Of a stretch of 64,000 nucleotides of DNA, positions 45,706-55,470 are shown piece after piece. The position numbers were made by a program, and so were the translations under genes. This stretch comes from an uncultured Opitutaceae bacterium (GTDB lineage: Bacteria; Verrucomicrobiota; Verrucomicrobiia; Opitutales; Opitutaceae). A model generated the notes under the pieces. The model had not been told where the DNA came from, searched no databases, and saw only the letters and a list, made by a program, of their open reading frames with translations. Location of the stretch: the NCBI GenBank assembly GCA_903862935.1, contig CAIOZY010000043.1, positions 1-64,000 of the forward strand. The letters are read 5' to 3'. Numbering within the stretch: position 1 is the first letter of the stretch; each line of letters begins with the position of its first letter.

Positions 45706-47262
45706 GTGAAACTCTCCCTGCTTCTAGCAGCCCTAATCGGGCTGTGCTCTGCGGCAGCTGCGGCCCCCGGGGGCCCGGCGTTCAACGTGCGCGACTACGG
45801 CGCCGTTCCGGACGGGAGCACCAAGAGCACCGCCGCTATAGCCCGCGCCGTCGCCGCCTGCTCGGCGGCCGGCGGCGGCACGGTGCATTTCCCGGCCGGC
45901 CGGTACCTGACCGGCTCCATCCAGCTGGAAAGCAACATCACGCTGGATCTGGACGCGGGGGCGGTGCTGCTGTACAGCCCCGACCCCGCCGATTCGCCGC
46001 TGGTCCCGTCCCGGTGGGAGTGCACGAACGCATGGATCCACGCCCCGCTGATCTACGCAAACGGCAAGGAGAACATCGCGATCGTCGGGCGCGGCACGCT
46101 GAACGGGCAGGGTGAGAACTGGTGGTGGCGAAACGGCAAGACTCCGGCCCGGGCGGCCGAGGCCAAGCCAGCCCACGACGCCTGGCTCCGCCTCTACGAC
46201 AGGATCGAGGCCGGGGAGAAGACCACGGCCAAGGACTTCGAGTTCGCCGCCGAATACCTCCGCCCCACCCTGATCGAGGCCTACGGCTGCCGCAACGTGC
46301 TGATCGACGGGGTGACCGTGACCAACTCGCCGTTCTGGATATTACACCCCCTGTACTGCGAAAACGTGGTCGTGCGCGGGGTCAGGTTCATCTCCTGGGG
46401 GCCCAACGGCGACGGCATCGATGTGGACTCCTGCCGCGACGTGCGCATCTCCGACTGCTTCTTCACGACGGGCGACGACTGCATCGTCATCAAGTCCGGA
46501 CGGGACGCTGACGGGCGGCGCACCGCCCGGCCCACCGAGCACGTGGCGATCACCAACTGCGTCATGTACAAGGGCCACGGAGCGATCGTGATCGGCAGCG
46601 AGACCTCGGGCGACATCCGCAACGTGGTCGCCTCGAACATCGTCGCCAAGGGCACCGACCGCGGGATCCGGATCAAGAGCATGTACGGCCGGGGCGGCGT
46701 CGTCGAAAACGTGCGCTGCGACAACTTCGTGATCGAGGACGCCCTGGTAGAGGCCATTGAGGTCACCACCTCCTATGAGGGAAAATCAGCGCCCCAGCCC
46801 GTTTCTGAGAAGACCCCCATCTTCCGCAATTTCTCCTTCAGCAACCTGACGATCGTGAACGCCCGCAGGGTGGCCTCGATCGACGGGCTGGCCGAGAAGG
46901 CGATCGAGAACCTGCGCTTTACCGATATCTGCGCGACAGGGACGAGCGGTTTCATGTGCAGCGCTGTCAACAGCATCGAGCTGCACTCGGTCCGCGTGGA
47001 TGCGACCAATGGCGGGGCCTTCTGCTTCGAGCAGGTGCGCGGCCTCGTGCTCGATCAGGTCACAACCCGCACACCCCAGACGGCCTCCCCGGTCGTGAGG
47101 TTAGCCGACGTCGACGGGATCTGGATCCAGGGCTGCCAGGCAGCGGCGGGCACGAAGACATTCCTGCAGGTCGACGGAGGCGTGCCCCGGCACCTCAAGT
47201 TGAGCGGCAACGACCTGTCTGAGGCCGCCAATCCGGTGCTCCCGGCAGATATCTCGCACTGA
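45706..47262 (+). CDS. Glycoside hydrolase family 28 (exo-polygalacturonase-like)
   Basis: A 518-residue secreted GH28 protein. Signal peptide MKLSLLLAALIGLCSAAAAA, then FNVRDYGAVPDG. Catalytic motifs in order: NGDGID with Asp236 and Asp239, GDDCIVIKSG with Asp257-Asp258, GHGAIVIGSE with His291, and RGIRIKS. An insertion at about 150-185 (KTPARAAEAKPAHDAWLRLY and following) sits before the active site, as in many bacterial exo-acting members. GTG start at 45706 with AAGG eight bases upstream. It is probably co-transcribed with the TonB receptor gene. Confidence 0.9.
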   Translation: MKLSLLLAALIGLCSAAAAAPGGPAFNVRDYGAVPDGSTKSTAAIARAVAACSAAGGGTVHFPAGRYLTGSIQLESNITLDLDAGAVLLYSPDPADSPLVPSRWECTNAWIHAPLIYANGKENIAIVGRGTLNGQGENWWWRNGKTPARAAEAKPAHDAWLRLYDRIEAGEKTTAKDFEFAAEYLRPTLIEAYGCRNVLIDGVTVTNSPFWILHPLYCENVVVRGVRFISWGPNGDGIDVDSCRDVRISDCFFTTGDDCIVIKSGRDADGRRTARPTEHVAITNCVMYKGHGAIVIGSETSGDIRNVVASNIVAKGTDRGIRIKSMYGRGGVVENVRCDNFVIEDALVEAIEVTTSYEGKSAPQPVSEKTPIFRNFSFSNLTIVNARRVASIDGLAEKAIENLRFTDICATGTSGFMCSAVNSIELHSVRVDATNGGAFCFEQVRGLVLDQVTTRTPQTASPVVRLADVDGIWIQGCQAAAGTKTFLQVDGGVPRHLKLSGNDLSEAANPVLPADISH

Positions 47263-47268
47263 GGCCTG

Positions 47269-49077
47269 TCAGGCGAGCAGCCGCAGGCCTAGCCAGAAAA
47301 GCAGGACAATTGCGGCCGTGATGCCGCAACAGGTGACGAATCCGGCCGCATCGGTCCGGTCCCAGCGGGTGAACTCCCAGGAGGAGCCCGGGAAGAGCTT
47401 CATGGTGTCGAAACGGGCCGGGTCCCGGGCAGTAGCCCGAACGGCGGCCGCCTCGAGCTCTGGGCTGGACCCGACGGGGGTGCGCAGCTTCCCGAAAAAG
47501 GCCGCGACCCGCTCGGGCTTCGGCGGACGGGTCACCAGGCTAACTGAGAGCAGGACAGCAAAGGGGAAGAGCCCGTCCAAGAGAAACTGGACCGCCAGCC
47601 GGCCCCCGGCCGGGGCGCGGGACCAGTCCCTCCCGGTTTTCGACAGAAGCCAGGCCTCGAGGTTGAAACGGCCCCTGCCCACGGAAGCCCCCGTCTGACC
47701 TCCGGGGCCTCCCGGCAGCTGGAACTCGAAGTAGCTCGGCTGGCTCCTTGCGAGGGGTCCGTACTGGGCGCCGTACGGGATACCGACCATGGCGACTAGG
47801 CAGAGCCCAACGCACATCCACACCGCAGTCGACGTCACGCGGCGCCAGAAGAAAATCAGCAGCACCGCAGCACCGAAAGACAGATTGATCGTGAGGATGA
47901 ACTTCATCACCTCGACGACATTCTCCATGGCCAAGGCCGCGCCAACGCTAGTGGCCAGGACGGCGGCAACCCCCACCCTGCCGTAAAAGGCGCCCCGGGC
48001 ATCCCCTCCCGGCGCCCCACGGGCACCGAAGATATTGCGGGAAAACAGAGCCGACACCGCCAGGGTCTTCACGGCGATAGCCGAGGTGGCGGCGGCAAAC
48101 GTGCTTGCGAGCATCAGGCCGAGGACGCCGGTGCCGAAGAGCTGCCGGGACATCAGGCCCCATGCAGCGTCGGGATCCGCCAGCTTTTCGGGTCCTCGGT
48201 ACAGGCCGAGCGCAATCAGGCCGACCATGCCCCAGACAATGATCATCAACCTCTTCCCGTAGGTTCCGGACACCGCCCCGAACCGGCATGTCAACTCGTC
48301 TCGGGCCGAGCCGTGCACCGGCATGTTGCTGATGTTGGCGTTAATCTGGATTACGCTCACGAAGAGGATCGCGAGTACGGAGTACCACGTGAACTGCGCG
48401 TCTCCGGTCGACCCGAACAAATTGAACGCCGTGGGCGCCACCCGCGACCGCAGCGCCGCAAGTCCCCCCATCTGGCTCAGGCCCGCCGGAATCAGGACGA
48501 TGGAGAACCCCACGACAAGGACCCCCTGAAAGGCCTCGCTCAGCGCAGTCGCGGTCATTCCCCCCATCGCGACATAGGCGCCGACGGCCCCCGCGTAGGC
48601 CAAATAAAAGGGAAGCGCAGGGAGGTTCGGCACGAACGCCGTGCAAATCTTGTACGCGGTAAAGTGGCTGAACCCGATGAGCACCACGCCCACGCTCGCC
48701 TGGAACAGGGCGTACATCCTGGCCAGGCCCCGGCTCCCGAACCGGTCCTCGAAGAGGTCAGCCATCGTGATTAGGCGCGCCCGCCGGAACCAGGTGCTCA
48801 TGAACCAGTAGTACGGGTTGATGAAGATCATGTGCAGGGCGAGCCACACCCCAGCAATGCCCTGCCTATAGACCAGGCTCACCGTGCTAACCGCGGTGTT
48901 GGCGTCGATCGCATTACCGAAGTTCAAGAAGAACTGGTACGTCTTGCTCAGGCGCCGCCCGGCCAAGAAGAAACTTTCCTCGCCACTCACCGAACGCGCA
49001 GCCCTCCTCCCCAAAAACAGGAGAACTCCGAAGTAGGCGGCTACGATTGCGATGTCGAGAGGGTGGACGTCTCGCAT
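47269..49077 (-). CDS. Sodium:solute symporter family transporter
   Basis: A 602-residue SSS-family protein with about 13-14 predicted helices. The opening has LDIAIVAAYFGVLLFLGRRAARSVSGEESFFLAGRRLS, the family N-terminal pattern; GNAIDANTAVSTVSLVYRQG covers the unwound first core helix, and an ITMADLFEDRFGSRGLARMYA segment follows. A long cytoplasmic or periplasmic loop occurs near 440-510. Context suggests uronate or sugar uptake, but SSS specificity cannot be read from sequence. It ends six bases from the convergent GH28 gene. No LacI-type palindrome is seen upstream. Confidence 0.88.
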   Translation of the reverse strand: MRDVHPLDIAIVAAYFGVLLFLGRRAARSVSGEESFFLAGRRLSKTYQFFLNFGNAIDANTAVSTVSLVYRQGIAGVWLALHMIFINPYYWFMSTWFRRARLITMADLFEDRFGSRGLARMYALFQASVGVVLIGFSHFTAYKICTAFVPNLPALPFYLAYAGAVGAYVAMGGMTATALSEAFQGVLVVGFSIVLIPAGLSQMGGLAALRSRVAPTAFNLFGSTGDAQFTWYSVLAILFVSVIQINANISNMPVHGSARDELTCRFGAVSGTYGKRLMIIVWGMVGLIALGLYRGPEKLADPDAAWGLMSRQLFGTGVLGLMLASTFAAATSAIAVKTLAVSALFSRNIFGARGAPGGDARGAFYGRVGVAAVLATSVGAALAMENVVEVMKFILTINLSFGAAVLLIFFWRRVTSTAVWMCVGLCLVAMVGIPYGAQYGPLARSQPSYFEFQLPGGPGGQTGASVGRGRFNLEAWLLSKTGRDWSRAPAGGRLAVQFLLDGLFPFAVLLSVSLVTRPPKPERVAAFFGKLRTPVGSSPELEAAAVRATARDPARFDTMKLFPGSSWEFTRWDRTDAAGFVTCCGITAAIVLLFWLGLRLLA

Positions 49078-49250
49078 GGGGTCTTGAACACCTTGCCGAC
49101 ATCGGGCGTGCGATCAAGCGGCGAAGCGGGGGAATAAATACCGTCGCGCTTGCCTGCGACACCCGGAACCCCATGATGGCGCGCACGATCTAACCCTCCA
49201 CCTATGCGCCCTTTGCCCAAGGTAGCTCTCCAGCCCAAGCTGGCCGCCGC

Positions 49251-50885
49251 ATGACAAGCGACCCGTTTCGCGCATTGCTCCCCGACGGTGGTCCCGTGCT
49301 GGAGCTTCCCGCAGGCGCGGGGAACCTGGCGGAGCGCCTCGCCCGCGCCGGCAGGCCCTTGAACACCCGCTGTGCCCAGCGGGGCCTGTGCGCTGGGTGC
49401 ACGGTCCATCTGACCGAGGGCGCCGTCAGGCTGTCCACCGGCGAGACCGCCAGGTCCCCAGCGGACGTGAAAGCCTGCCAGTCAACCCCGGCCCCGGGGT
49501 CGCCCGTGACGATCTCTATTCCTTCTCGCTCGGTGGCCGTTCACCTGCCCCAGGTGGTGACGACCTTCAAGACCGAGGTTTCCGCCGCCCACGAACCCCT
49601 CGTTCCCGTCGTGCGGGGCGAGTCCGACCACGGGCTGGCCGTCGACATCGGCACGACCACGGTCGTGGTGGCCCTGGTCGACTTGCAGACAGGGGCCATC
49701 GTTCGGGAGGCCGCGGACTTCAACCGGCAGATCGAACTCGGCGACAACGTTCTCACCCGGATCGAGGTCGCGGGGCAGCCGGGAAGGCTGGAGGAACTGC
49801 GACGAGCGATCATTGACCGCACGCTCGGGCCCCTGATTCGCCAGGTCTGCACCGCTGCCGGGTTGGATGAGAAGCGGCTGGCTGGGGCGACCCTCGCCGG
49901 GAACACGACCATGCTTCACCTAGCGACCGGTACCGATCCGACCTCGCTCGGGGTGGCGCCGTTCCGGGCCGTGTTCACCGAACACCGGGTCACGACAGCG
50001 GGGAAACTCGGGCTGCCTGTCTGCGCACCGGGGATGCCGGTCCACCTGCTTCCCTCGTTCAGCGCCTACGTTGGCGCCGATCTGGCGGCCGGCTGCATCT
50101 GCTGCGGCATGCCCGTTGATGCGGAGACGAGCCTTCTTGTCGATTTTGGGACCAACGGCGAGATCCTCCTCCAGCACAAGGGGCGCCTGTACGGCACGGC
50201 GACCGCGGCAGGGCCCGCCTTCGAGGGAGGACGCATGGCCCGCGGCGCCAGGGCCGTGGCGGGCGCGATCTCCCACGTGGAGCTTCCCGGAGGCCGGTTC
50301 CCGCCCCTTCTGGACGTGATCGAGGGAAGCCGAGCAATCGTCGGACTTTGCGGAACGGCCTACGTCGATTTTCTTGCCCAGGCCCGCCGCAGCGGGTTGA
50401 TCGGCCCCCACGGCCGGCTGGTCATGGACGCCTGGCGCGCCCTGCCCGCTGGTCACCGCTACGAGAAGGGGGACGACCGGGGCGTCCTTTTGCATGCGAA
50501 CGACCTCGCCAGCGTCGTCACGGAAAGCGATATCGCGCACCTGATGCAGGCCAAGGCGGCGATCGCCTCGGGGATCCTTATCCTCCTGCGCCGCGCCGGG
50601 CTCTCCCCGGCGGATGTCGGCCGCGTCTACGTTGCGGGCGGATTCGGCCTGCACCTGAACCTTGAGAACACGATCGGGTGCGGCCTGCTCCCGGGGTTCA
50701 AGGCCGGCCAGCTCGAGGTCGTCGGCAACACCTCCCTGGGAGGGGCGTGGCTCGCCCTCCTGGACCGCGCCCTGCTCGACGAGATGATCGCCGTCAGCAC
50801 CCGCGCGCAAATCGTTGAGCTGAACCTCGAGCCCGGCTTCGAGGACACCTTCATCGACCAGCTTGAGCTGCCCGAGAGCCCGTAG
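49251..50885 (+). CDS. Ferredoxin-ASKHA protein, corrinoid activator-like (RACo/DUF4445)
   Basis: A 544-residue protein. An N-terminal 2Fe-2S ferredoxin-like domain has Cys41, Cys47 and Cys50 (NTRCAQRGLCAGC) and Cys76 (KACQ). From about residue 125 an ASKHA domain (DUF4445 type) follows: GLAVDIGTTTVVVALVDL, GNTTMLHLATG, LLVDFGTNGEI and GGFGLHLNLENTIGCGLLP. Related proteins reductively activate Co(II) corrinoid proteins for methyl transfer using ATP. No corrinoid protein or methyltransferase is in the window, so the partner is unknown. ATG 49251 precedes the domain directly. Confidence 0.85.
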   Translation: MTSDPFRALLPDGGPVLELPAGAGNLAERLARAGRPLNTRCAQRGLCAGCTVHLTEGAVRLSTGETARSPADVKACQSTPAPGSPVTISIPSRSVAVHLPQVVTTFKTEVSAAHEPLVPVVRGESDHGLAVDIGTTTVVVALVDLQTGAIVREAADFNRQIELGDNVLTRIEVAGQPGRLEELRRAIIDRTLGPLIRQVCTAAGLDEKRLAGATLAGNTTMLHLATGTDPTSLGVAPFRAVFTEHRVTTAGKLGLPVCAPGMPVHLLPSFSAYVGADLAAGCICCGMPVDAETSLLVDFGTNGEILLQHKGRLYGTATAAGPAFEGGRMARGARAVAGAISHVELPGGRFPPLLDVIEGSRAIVGLCGTAYVDFLAQARRSGLIGPHGRLVMDAWRALPAGHRYEKGDDRGVLLHANDLASVVTESDIAHLMQAKAAIASGILILLRRAGLSPADVGRVYVAGGFGLHLNLENTIGCGLLPGFKAGQLEVVGNTSLGGAWLALLDRALLDEMIAVSTRAQIVELNLEPGFEDTFIDQLELPESP

Positions 50886-50968
50886 GGGGTCGGAATCTCG
50901 GGCTGACAGGGCTGGTGCCGTCATCTCGGGAATTGACGCCCCTGTTGCGCCGTCGTTTCATGGTGGCC

Positions 50969-51706
50969 ATGAACGCACCCAAGGCGGTCGATCCTTCGGT
51001 CAAATACAAGCGCATCATCCTGAAGCTCTCTGGTGAAGTGCTCCGCGGGAAGTCAACGGACCCCATCGACTCGGTCGTCTTGGATCGCATCTGCACCCAG
51101 ATCAAAGAGATCCACAACCTGGGCGTCGAAATCTGCGTCGTGATCGGCGGCGGCAACATCTTCCGGGGACTGACCGGAGAGAAGCGGGGCGTGGACCGGA
51201 CGACCGGCGACTACATGGGCATGCTCGCCACCGTCATCAACGGGCTGGCCATCATGGACTGTCTGGAGCGCATGGGGGTAACGACCCGCGTACAGAGCGC
51301 GATCCCGATGAACCAGATCGCCGAGCCGTTCATCCTGCGCCGCGCCGTGCGCCACCTGGAGAAGGGCCGCGTCGTCATCTTCGTCGCTGGAACGGGCAAC
51401 CCCTATTTCTCGACCGACACGACGGCCGCCCTCCGCGCAACCGAGATGCACGCCGACATCATCGCCAAGGCGACCAAGGTGGACGGGATCTACGACAAGG
51501 ACCCCAAGAAGTTCCCCGACGCCGTAAAGTACGAGGAGATCACGTTCTTGGACGCTCTGAAGCAGCGGTTGAACGTGATGGACTCCACGGCTTTCTCACT
51601 CTGCCTGGACAACAACGTGCCCATCGTGGTGTTCGATCTGGACGGCGAGCATGCCATCCGCAGGGCTGTCCAGGGTAAGAAGGTCGGCACCCTCGTCAGA
51701 AATTAA
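50969..51706 (+). CDS. pyrH: UMP kinase
   Basis: A 245-residue hexameric bacterial UMP kinase, making UDP from UMP. Amino-acid-kinase motifs: RIILKLSGEVLRG, VIGGGNIFRGL, GMLATVINGLAIMDCLE, GTGNPYFSTDTTAALRA, and KVDGIYDKDPKK. The ATG at 50969 (MNAPKAV) is likely; ATG 50960 and a GTG at 50915 are in frame upstream. It is 12 bases before frr, the common pyrH-frr pairing. Confidence 0.94.
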   Translation: MNAPKAVDPSVKYKRIILKLSGEVLRGKSTDPIDSVVLDRICTQIKEIHNLGVEICVVIGGGNIFRGLTGEKRGVDRTTGDYMGMLATVINGLAIMDCLERMGVTTRVQSAIPMNQIAEPFILRRAVRHLEKGRVVIFVAGTGNPYFSTDTTAALRATEMHADIIAKATKVDGIYDKDPKKFPDAVKYEEITFLDALKQRLNVMDSTAFSLCLDNNVPIVVFDLDGEHAIRRAVQGKKVGTLVRN

Positions 51707-51718
51707 CCCCATCATGCC

Positions 51719-52264
51719 ATGAGTCATCCGATCCTAATCGACGCCCAGGCCAAGATGCAAAAGGCCGTGGCCCACACCCTGCAGGAGTTCGCGACGATCC
51801 ACACCGGCAAGGCAACCCCCTCAATGGTCGAAGGCGTCATGGTCGACGCCTACGGCACCCACATGCGCCTGAAGGAGTGTGCGGCAATCACGACCCCGGA
51901 CGCCCGCCTGATCCAGGTCCAGCCCTGGGACATCACACTCGTCAAGGCCGTCGAGAAGGCGATCCAGACCGCCAACCTGGGCTTCAATCCGATTGTCGAC
52001 GGGAAGCTCCTGCGGATCCCGCTGCCCGAGATGAGCCGCGAGCGCCGCCAGGAGTTCGTGAAGACCGCCCACCGGCTTGCCGAGGAGGGCCGCGTCCACG
52101 TGCGCAACATCCGCCGCGATGGGATGGAGACCGTCAAGAAGGCCAAGCTCCCCGAGGACGAGGCCAAGCGCGTCGACAAGGAAATCCAGATTGCGACCGA
52201 CAAGTCTATAAAAGACATCAACGACAACCTGGCCAAGAAAGAGGCCGAGTTGATGACCGCCTGA
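51719..52264 (+). CDS. frr: Ribosome recycling factor
   Basis: A 181-residue RRF of normal length; with EF-G it dissects post-termination ribosomes. Conserved parts: FATIHTGKATPSMVEGVMVDAYG, IQVQPWDITLVKAVEKAIQTANLGFNP, RIPLPEMSRERRQEFVK and VRNIRRDGMETVKK. ATG at 51719 immediately after the pyrH stop region. proB follows after two bases. Confidence 0.96.
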   Translation: MSHPILIDAQAKMQKAVAHTLQEFATIHTGKATPSMVEGVMVDAYGTHMRLKECAAITTPDARLIQVQPWDITLVKAVEKAIQTANLGFNPIVDGKLLRIPLPEMSRERRQEFVKTAHRLAEEGRVHVRNIRRDGMETVKKAKLPEDEAKRVDKEIQIATDKSIKDINDNLAKKEAELMTA

Positions 52265-52266
52265 GC

Positions 52267-53361
52267 GTGCCCGTCCCGAAACGCATCGTCGTCAAGCTCG
52301 GCACGGGCGTCCTGACTTCCGACGGCGGGATCCTCGACGGAGCCCGGATCGGGGGCGTTTGCGCCCAGCTTGCCTCCCTCCGCTCGACCGGCTCCGAGGT
52401 CCTCGTCGTCTCCTCCGGGGCGGTTGGGCTCGGCATGGGGGTCATGGGGCTGTCCCGCCGGCCGCGGGAGCTGGCGCGCAAACAGGCCTGCGCCGCCATC
52501 GGGCAGGGTCTGCTCATGCAGACCTGGCAGTCCGCCTTTGCTCGCCACGGAGTCACCGTGGCCCAGGTTCTGCTCACCCACGACGACCTGCGGATCCGCA
52601 GCCGCTACCTCGGGGTTCAGGAGACCTTGAGCGAACTGATCTCCTACGGATCGGTGCCGATCATCAACGAAAACGACACGGTCAGCGCCGCAGAGATCAT
52701 GTTCGGAGACAACGACACGCTTTCGGCCATGGTGGCGAGCCTGGTCGAGGCGGAGTTCCTGATCATCCTCTCCACGGCCTGCGGGCTCGTCGATCTGCGT
52801 GGTTCGGGCCGGATCGTGCCGGTCGTCGAGAAGATCACCCCCGAGATCGAGGCGATGGCGCAGGGCACGACGAGCGAGACGGCCGTCGGCGGCATGGTGA
52901 GCAAGATCTCGGCCGCAAAGATCGCGACGCGCGCTGGATGCGGAGTGTTCATCGCAAGCGGGGCCGAGCCCGAGATCGTCCCGAGGCTGCTCGCCGGGCA
53001 CGGCCCGGGGACTTTTTTTGTCCCGAGCGGCATACCCCTGGATGCGAAGAAGCGCTGGCTCGCCTACTTCCAGCGCCCGGCGGGTACGATCCGGGTCAGC
53101 GCCCCGGCGCTGCGCCCGCTGCTCAAGGAGGGCAGAAGCCTGCTCGCCGTCGGGGTCACCGGGTCGAGCGGCTCCTTTGAGGCCGGCGAGGTCGTGAACA
53201 TCGCCGGTCCCGACGGGGTTGTGTTTGCGCGGGGCCAATCCGCCTTCTCCAGTTCCGAGGTTCCCGCGATCGCAGGAAAGAAGGGCGAGGATGTGCGCGT
53301 GCTTTTCCCGCGCCGCCGGCGAACGGAGGTCGTTCACCGCAACGACTTGGTGCTATTATAG
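52267..53361 (+). CDS. proB: Glutamate 5-kinase
   Basis: A 364-residue enzyme for the first step of proline synthesis. The amino-acid-kinase domain shows RIVVKLGTGVL, VVSSGAVGLGMGVM, QVLLTHDDLRIRSRYLG, VPIINENDTVSAAEI and GDNDTLSAMVA. A C-terminal PUA domain (about 285-360) is present, so it is the long type. GTG start at 52267, two bases after the frr stop; the frame runs upstream through frr without similarity. proA is not adjacent. Confidence 0.94.
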   Translation: MPVPKRIVVKLGTGVLTSDGGILDGARIGGVCAQLASLRSTGSEVLVVSSGAVGLGMGVMGLSRRPRELARKQACAAIGQGLLMQTWQSAFARHGVTVAQVLLTHDDLRIRSRYLGVQETLSELISYGSVPIINENDTVSAAEIMFGDNDTLSAMVASLVEAEFLIILSTACGLVDLRGSGRIVPVVEKITPEIEAMAQGTTSETAVGGMVSKISAAKIATRAGCGVFIASGAEPEIVPRLLAGHGPGTFFVPSGIPLDAKKRWLAYFQRPAGTIRVSAPALRPLLKEGRSLLAVGVTGSSGSFEAGEVVNIAGPDGVVFARGQSAFSSSEVPAIAGKKGEDVRVLFPRRRRTEVVHRNDLVLL

Positions 53362-53376
53362 AGGGCCGCCGTCCGA

Positions 53377-55380
53377 ATGGAGTTCACCCTCGACAACCCG
53401 CGCTCGCCGGGAGCGATCCCGCCGATCGACTTCAAGGCGCAGCTCAACGAGGAGCAGCTGGCAGCGGTGACCGCCGAGCCAGGGCCCCTCTTGGTCCTCG
53501 CGGGCGCAGGCTCCGGCAAGACGCGCACGCTGACCTACCGGGTGGCCTGGCTTCTGTCCCAAGGGGTGCGTCCCGGGGATATCCTGCTTCTGACCTTCAC
53601 GAACAAGGCCGCCAAGGAGATGCTCCACCGGGTGAACGACCTGACCGGGATCGAGCCGGGGCGCTTCTGGGGGGGGACCTTCCACAGCATGGGGCACCGG
53701 GCCCTGCGCACCCACGGCGAAGCAATCGGGCTCACCCGCAACTTCACGATCATGGACGCGGAGGAGTCCGAGAGCCTGCTCAAGGAGGCCGTGCAGGATA
53801 CCGACAAGGCCTTCTTCAAGGACAAGACCCACCCCAGGCCCGGCCCGCTCCACGACCTGATCTCGCTGGCCCGGAACACTCGGGCGACCTTTGCCGAAAC
53901 GATAACCCGTTATTTTCCCCAGTACGACGGGCTGGTCGAGCGCGTTCCCCTCTTCGCCAAGCGCTACGCCGACAGGAAGAAGTCCGCCAATGTCGTCGAC
54001 TATGACGACCTGCTCGAGTTCTGGCTCGACCTGCTGCGCCGCTCCCCGGAGACGGCCGCCTACTTCTCCCACCGCTTCAGCCACATCCTGGTGGACGAGT
54101 ACCAGGACACCAACGGACTCCAGGCCGAGATCGTCGACCTGATCGGCACCCACCACCGTGTGATGGCCGTCGGCGACGACGCACAGTGCATCTACTCCTG
54201 GCGCGGCGCCAATTTCGAGAACATCCTGACCTTTCCCGAGCGCCACCCGGGCACGCGAATCCACCGGATCGAGACAAACTACCGGTCGACCCCCCAGATC
54301 CTCGAGTTGGCCAACGGCGTCCTGCTCGCCCAGCCAAAGGGCCGCCACTTCGACAAGGAGCTCAAGCCCGCCCGGTCCGACGGGGAGAGGCCCTTTCTCG
54401 TCCAGGCGATGGACGGCCGCGAACAGGCCCAATTCATCGTGCAGCGGGTGCGCGGCCTGCAGGACGAGGGCTGCGCCCTCAAGGACATCGCCATCCTTTA
54501 CCGGGCGCACTTCCAGGCGCTGGACATCCAGCTCGAGCTCTCCCGGCTGCAGATCCCCTACCAGATCACGAGCGGCGTGCGCTTTTTCGAGCAGGCCCAC
54601 ATCCGGGACCTGGTGGCAATGCTCCGGTTTGTCTACAACCCGAGCGACCTAGCCGCCTGGCAGCGGGTCGCGGTACTGCTGCCGAAGGTGGGGGAGAAAA
54701 ACGCCCATAAGCTTCACGCGGCGGCCGTCGAGCACGCACGCGCGAAGAGCCGGGACCTACTGGACGCCTTGGGCGACCCCGAGGTCGCCTCGCGCGTGCC
54801 GAAGGACGCGGCGGAGGAGTGGCCAAAGCTCACGGCCTCCCTGCAGCAGGTTGCCGAGGCCATGCGGACCCTCCCTCCGGCAAGCGCCGTAGACCTAGCG
54901 ATCGACGGCTGGTACGGCGACTACCTCAAGGGCGCGTACGCCAATTACGTGTCCCGCCTGGACGACCTCAAGTCGCTCGTCGGCTTCGCCGGCCGCTTCG
55001 AGGAGATGCCCGATATGCTCGGCCAGATCATGCTCTTAAGCAGCGAGACGAGCGACCGCTCCGCCGACCCCGACGCGGACTCCCTGCGCCTGACGACCGT
55101 TCACCAAGCCAAGGGACTGGAGTACGGGGTCGTATTCCTGATCGGACTGGCCGACGGGCTGTTCCCGCTGCGGCGCTCCATCGAGTCGGGCGATGTGGAG
55201 GAGGAGCGGCGTCTGTTCTACGTGGCAGTAACCCGCGCCCGCGACGAACTCTACCTGTGCTACCCCCAGGTGAACACCAAGGGGGGGCCCGCCGTCATGA
55301 TGACGCCCAGCCGCTTCCTGCAGGAGATCCCGGCGGGCCTCTACCAGCAGCTCAAGCTCAAGCGCCGCTTCGCCTGGTAG
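53377..55380 (+). CDS. UvrD/PcrA-type ATP-dependent DNA helicase
   Basis: A 667-residue superfamily 1A helicase. Motif order: Q motif LNEEQLAAV, Walker A AGAGSGKT (42-49), Ia TFTNKAAKEM, II VDEYQDTN, III GDDAQCIYSWRGA, IV NYRSTPQI, V TVHQAKGLEYGVVFLIGL, VI FYVAVTRARDELYL. It is somewhat shorter than typical UvrD (about 720) and lacks the C-terminal RNA-polymerase-binding Tudor-like part. Probably works in repair or replication restart (UvrD, PcrA or Rep role not distinguishable). It follows proB by 15 bases. Confidence 0.93.
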   Translation: MEFTLDNPRSPGAIPPIDFKAQLNEEQLAAVTAEPGPLLVLAGAGSGKTRTLTYRVAWLLSQGVRPGDILLLTFTNKAAKEMLHRVNDLTGIEPGRFWGGTFHSMGHRALRTHGEAIGLTRNFTIMDAEESESLLKEAVQDTDKAFFKDKTHPRPGPLHDLISLARNTRATFAETITRYFPQYDGLVERVPLFAKRYADRKKSANVVDYDDLLEFWLDLLRRSPETAAYFSHRFSHILVDEYQDTNGLQAEIVDLIGTHHRVMAVGDDAQCIYSWRGANFENILTFPERHPGTRIHRIETNYRSTPQILELANGVLLAQPKGRHFDKELKPARSDGERPFLVQAMDGREQAQFIVQRVRGLQDEGCALKDIAILYRAHFQALDIQLELSRLQIPYQITSGVRFFEQAHIRDLVAMLRFVYNPSDLAAWQRVAVLLPKVGEKNAHKLHAAAVEHARAKSRDLLDALGDPEVASRVPKDAAEEWPKLTASLQQVAEAMRTLPPASAVDLAIDGWYGDYLKGAYANYVSRLDDLKSLVGFAGRFEEMPDMLGQIMLLSSETSDRSADPDADSLRLTTVHQAKGLEYGVVFLIGLADGLFPLRRSIESGDVEEERRLFYVAVTRARDELYLCYPQVNTKGGPAVMMTPSRFLQEIPAGLYQQLKLKRRFAW

Positions 55381-55470
55381 CGGGGGCTCTCTCGCCCGGG
55401 CGCCGGCGGGTGGAAGCAACTTTCCCCTTCCCAACCGGGCCAACTTGGCCGAGATTCTGGGCTCCAGACC

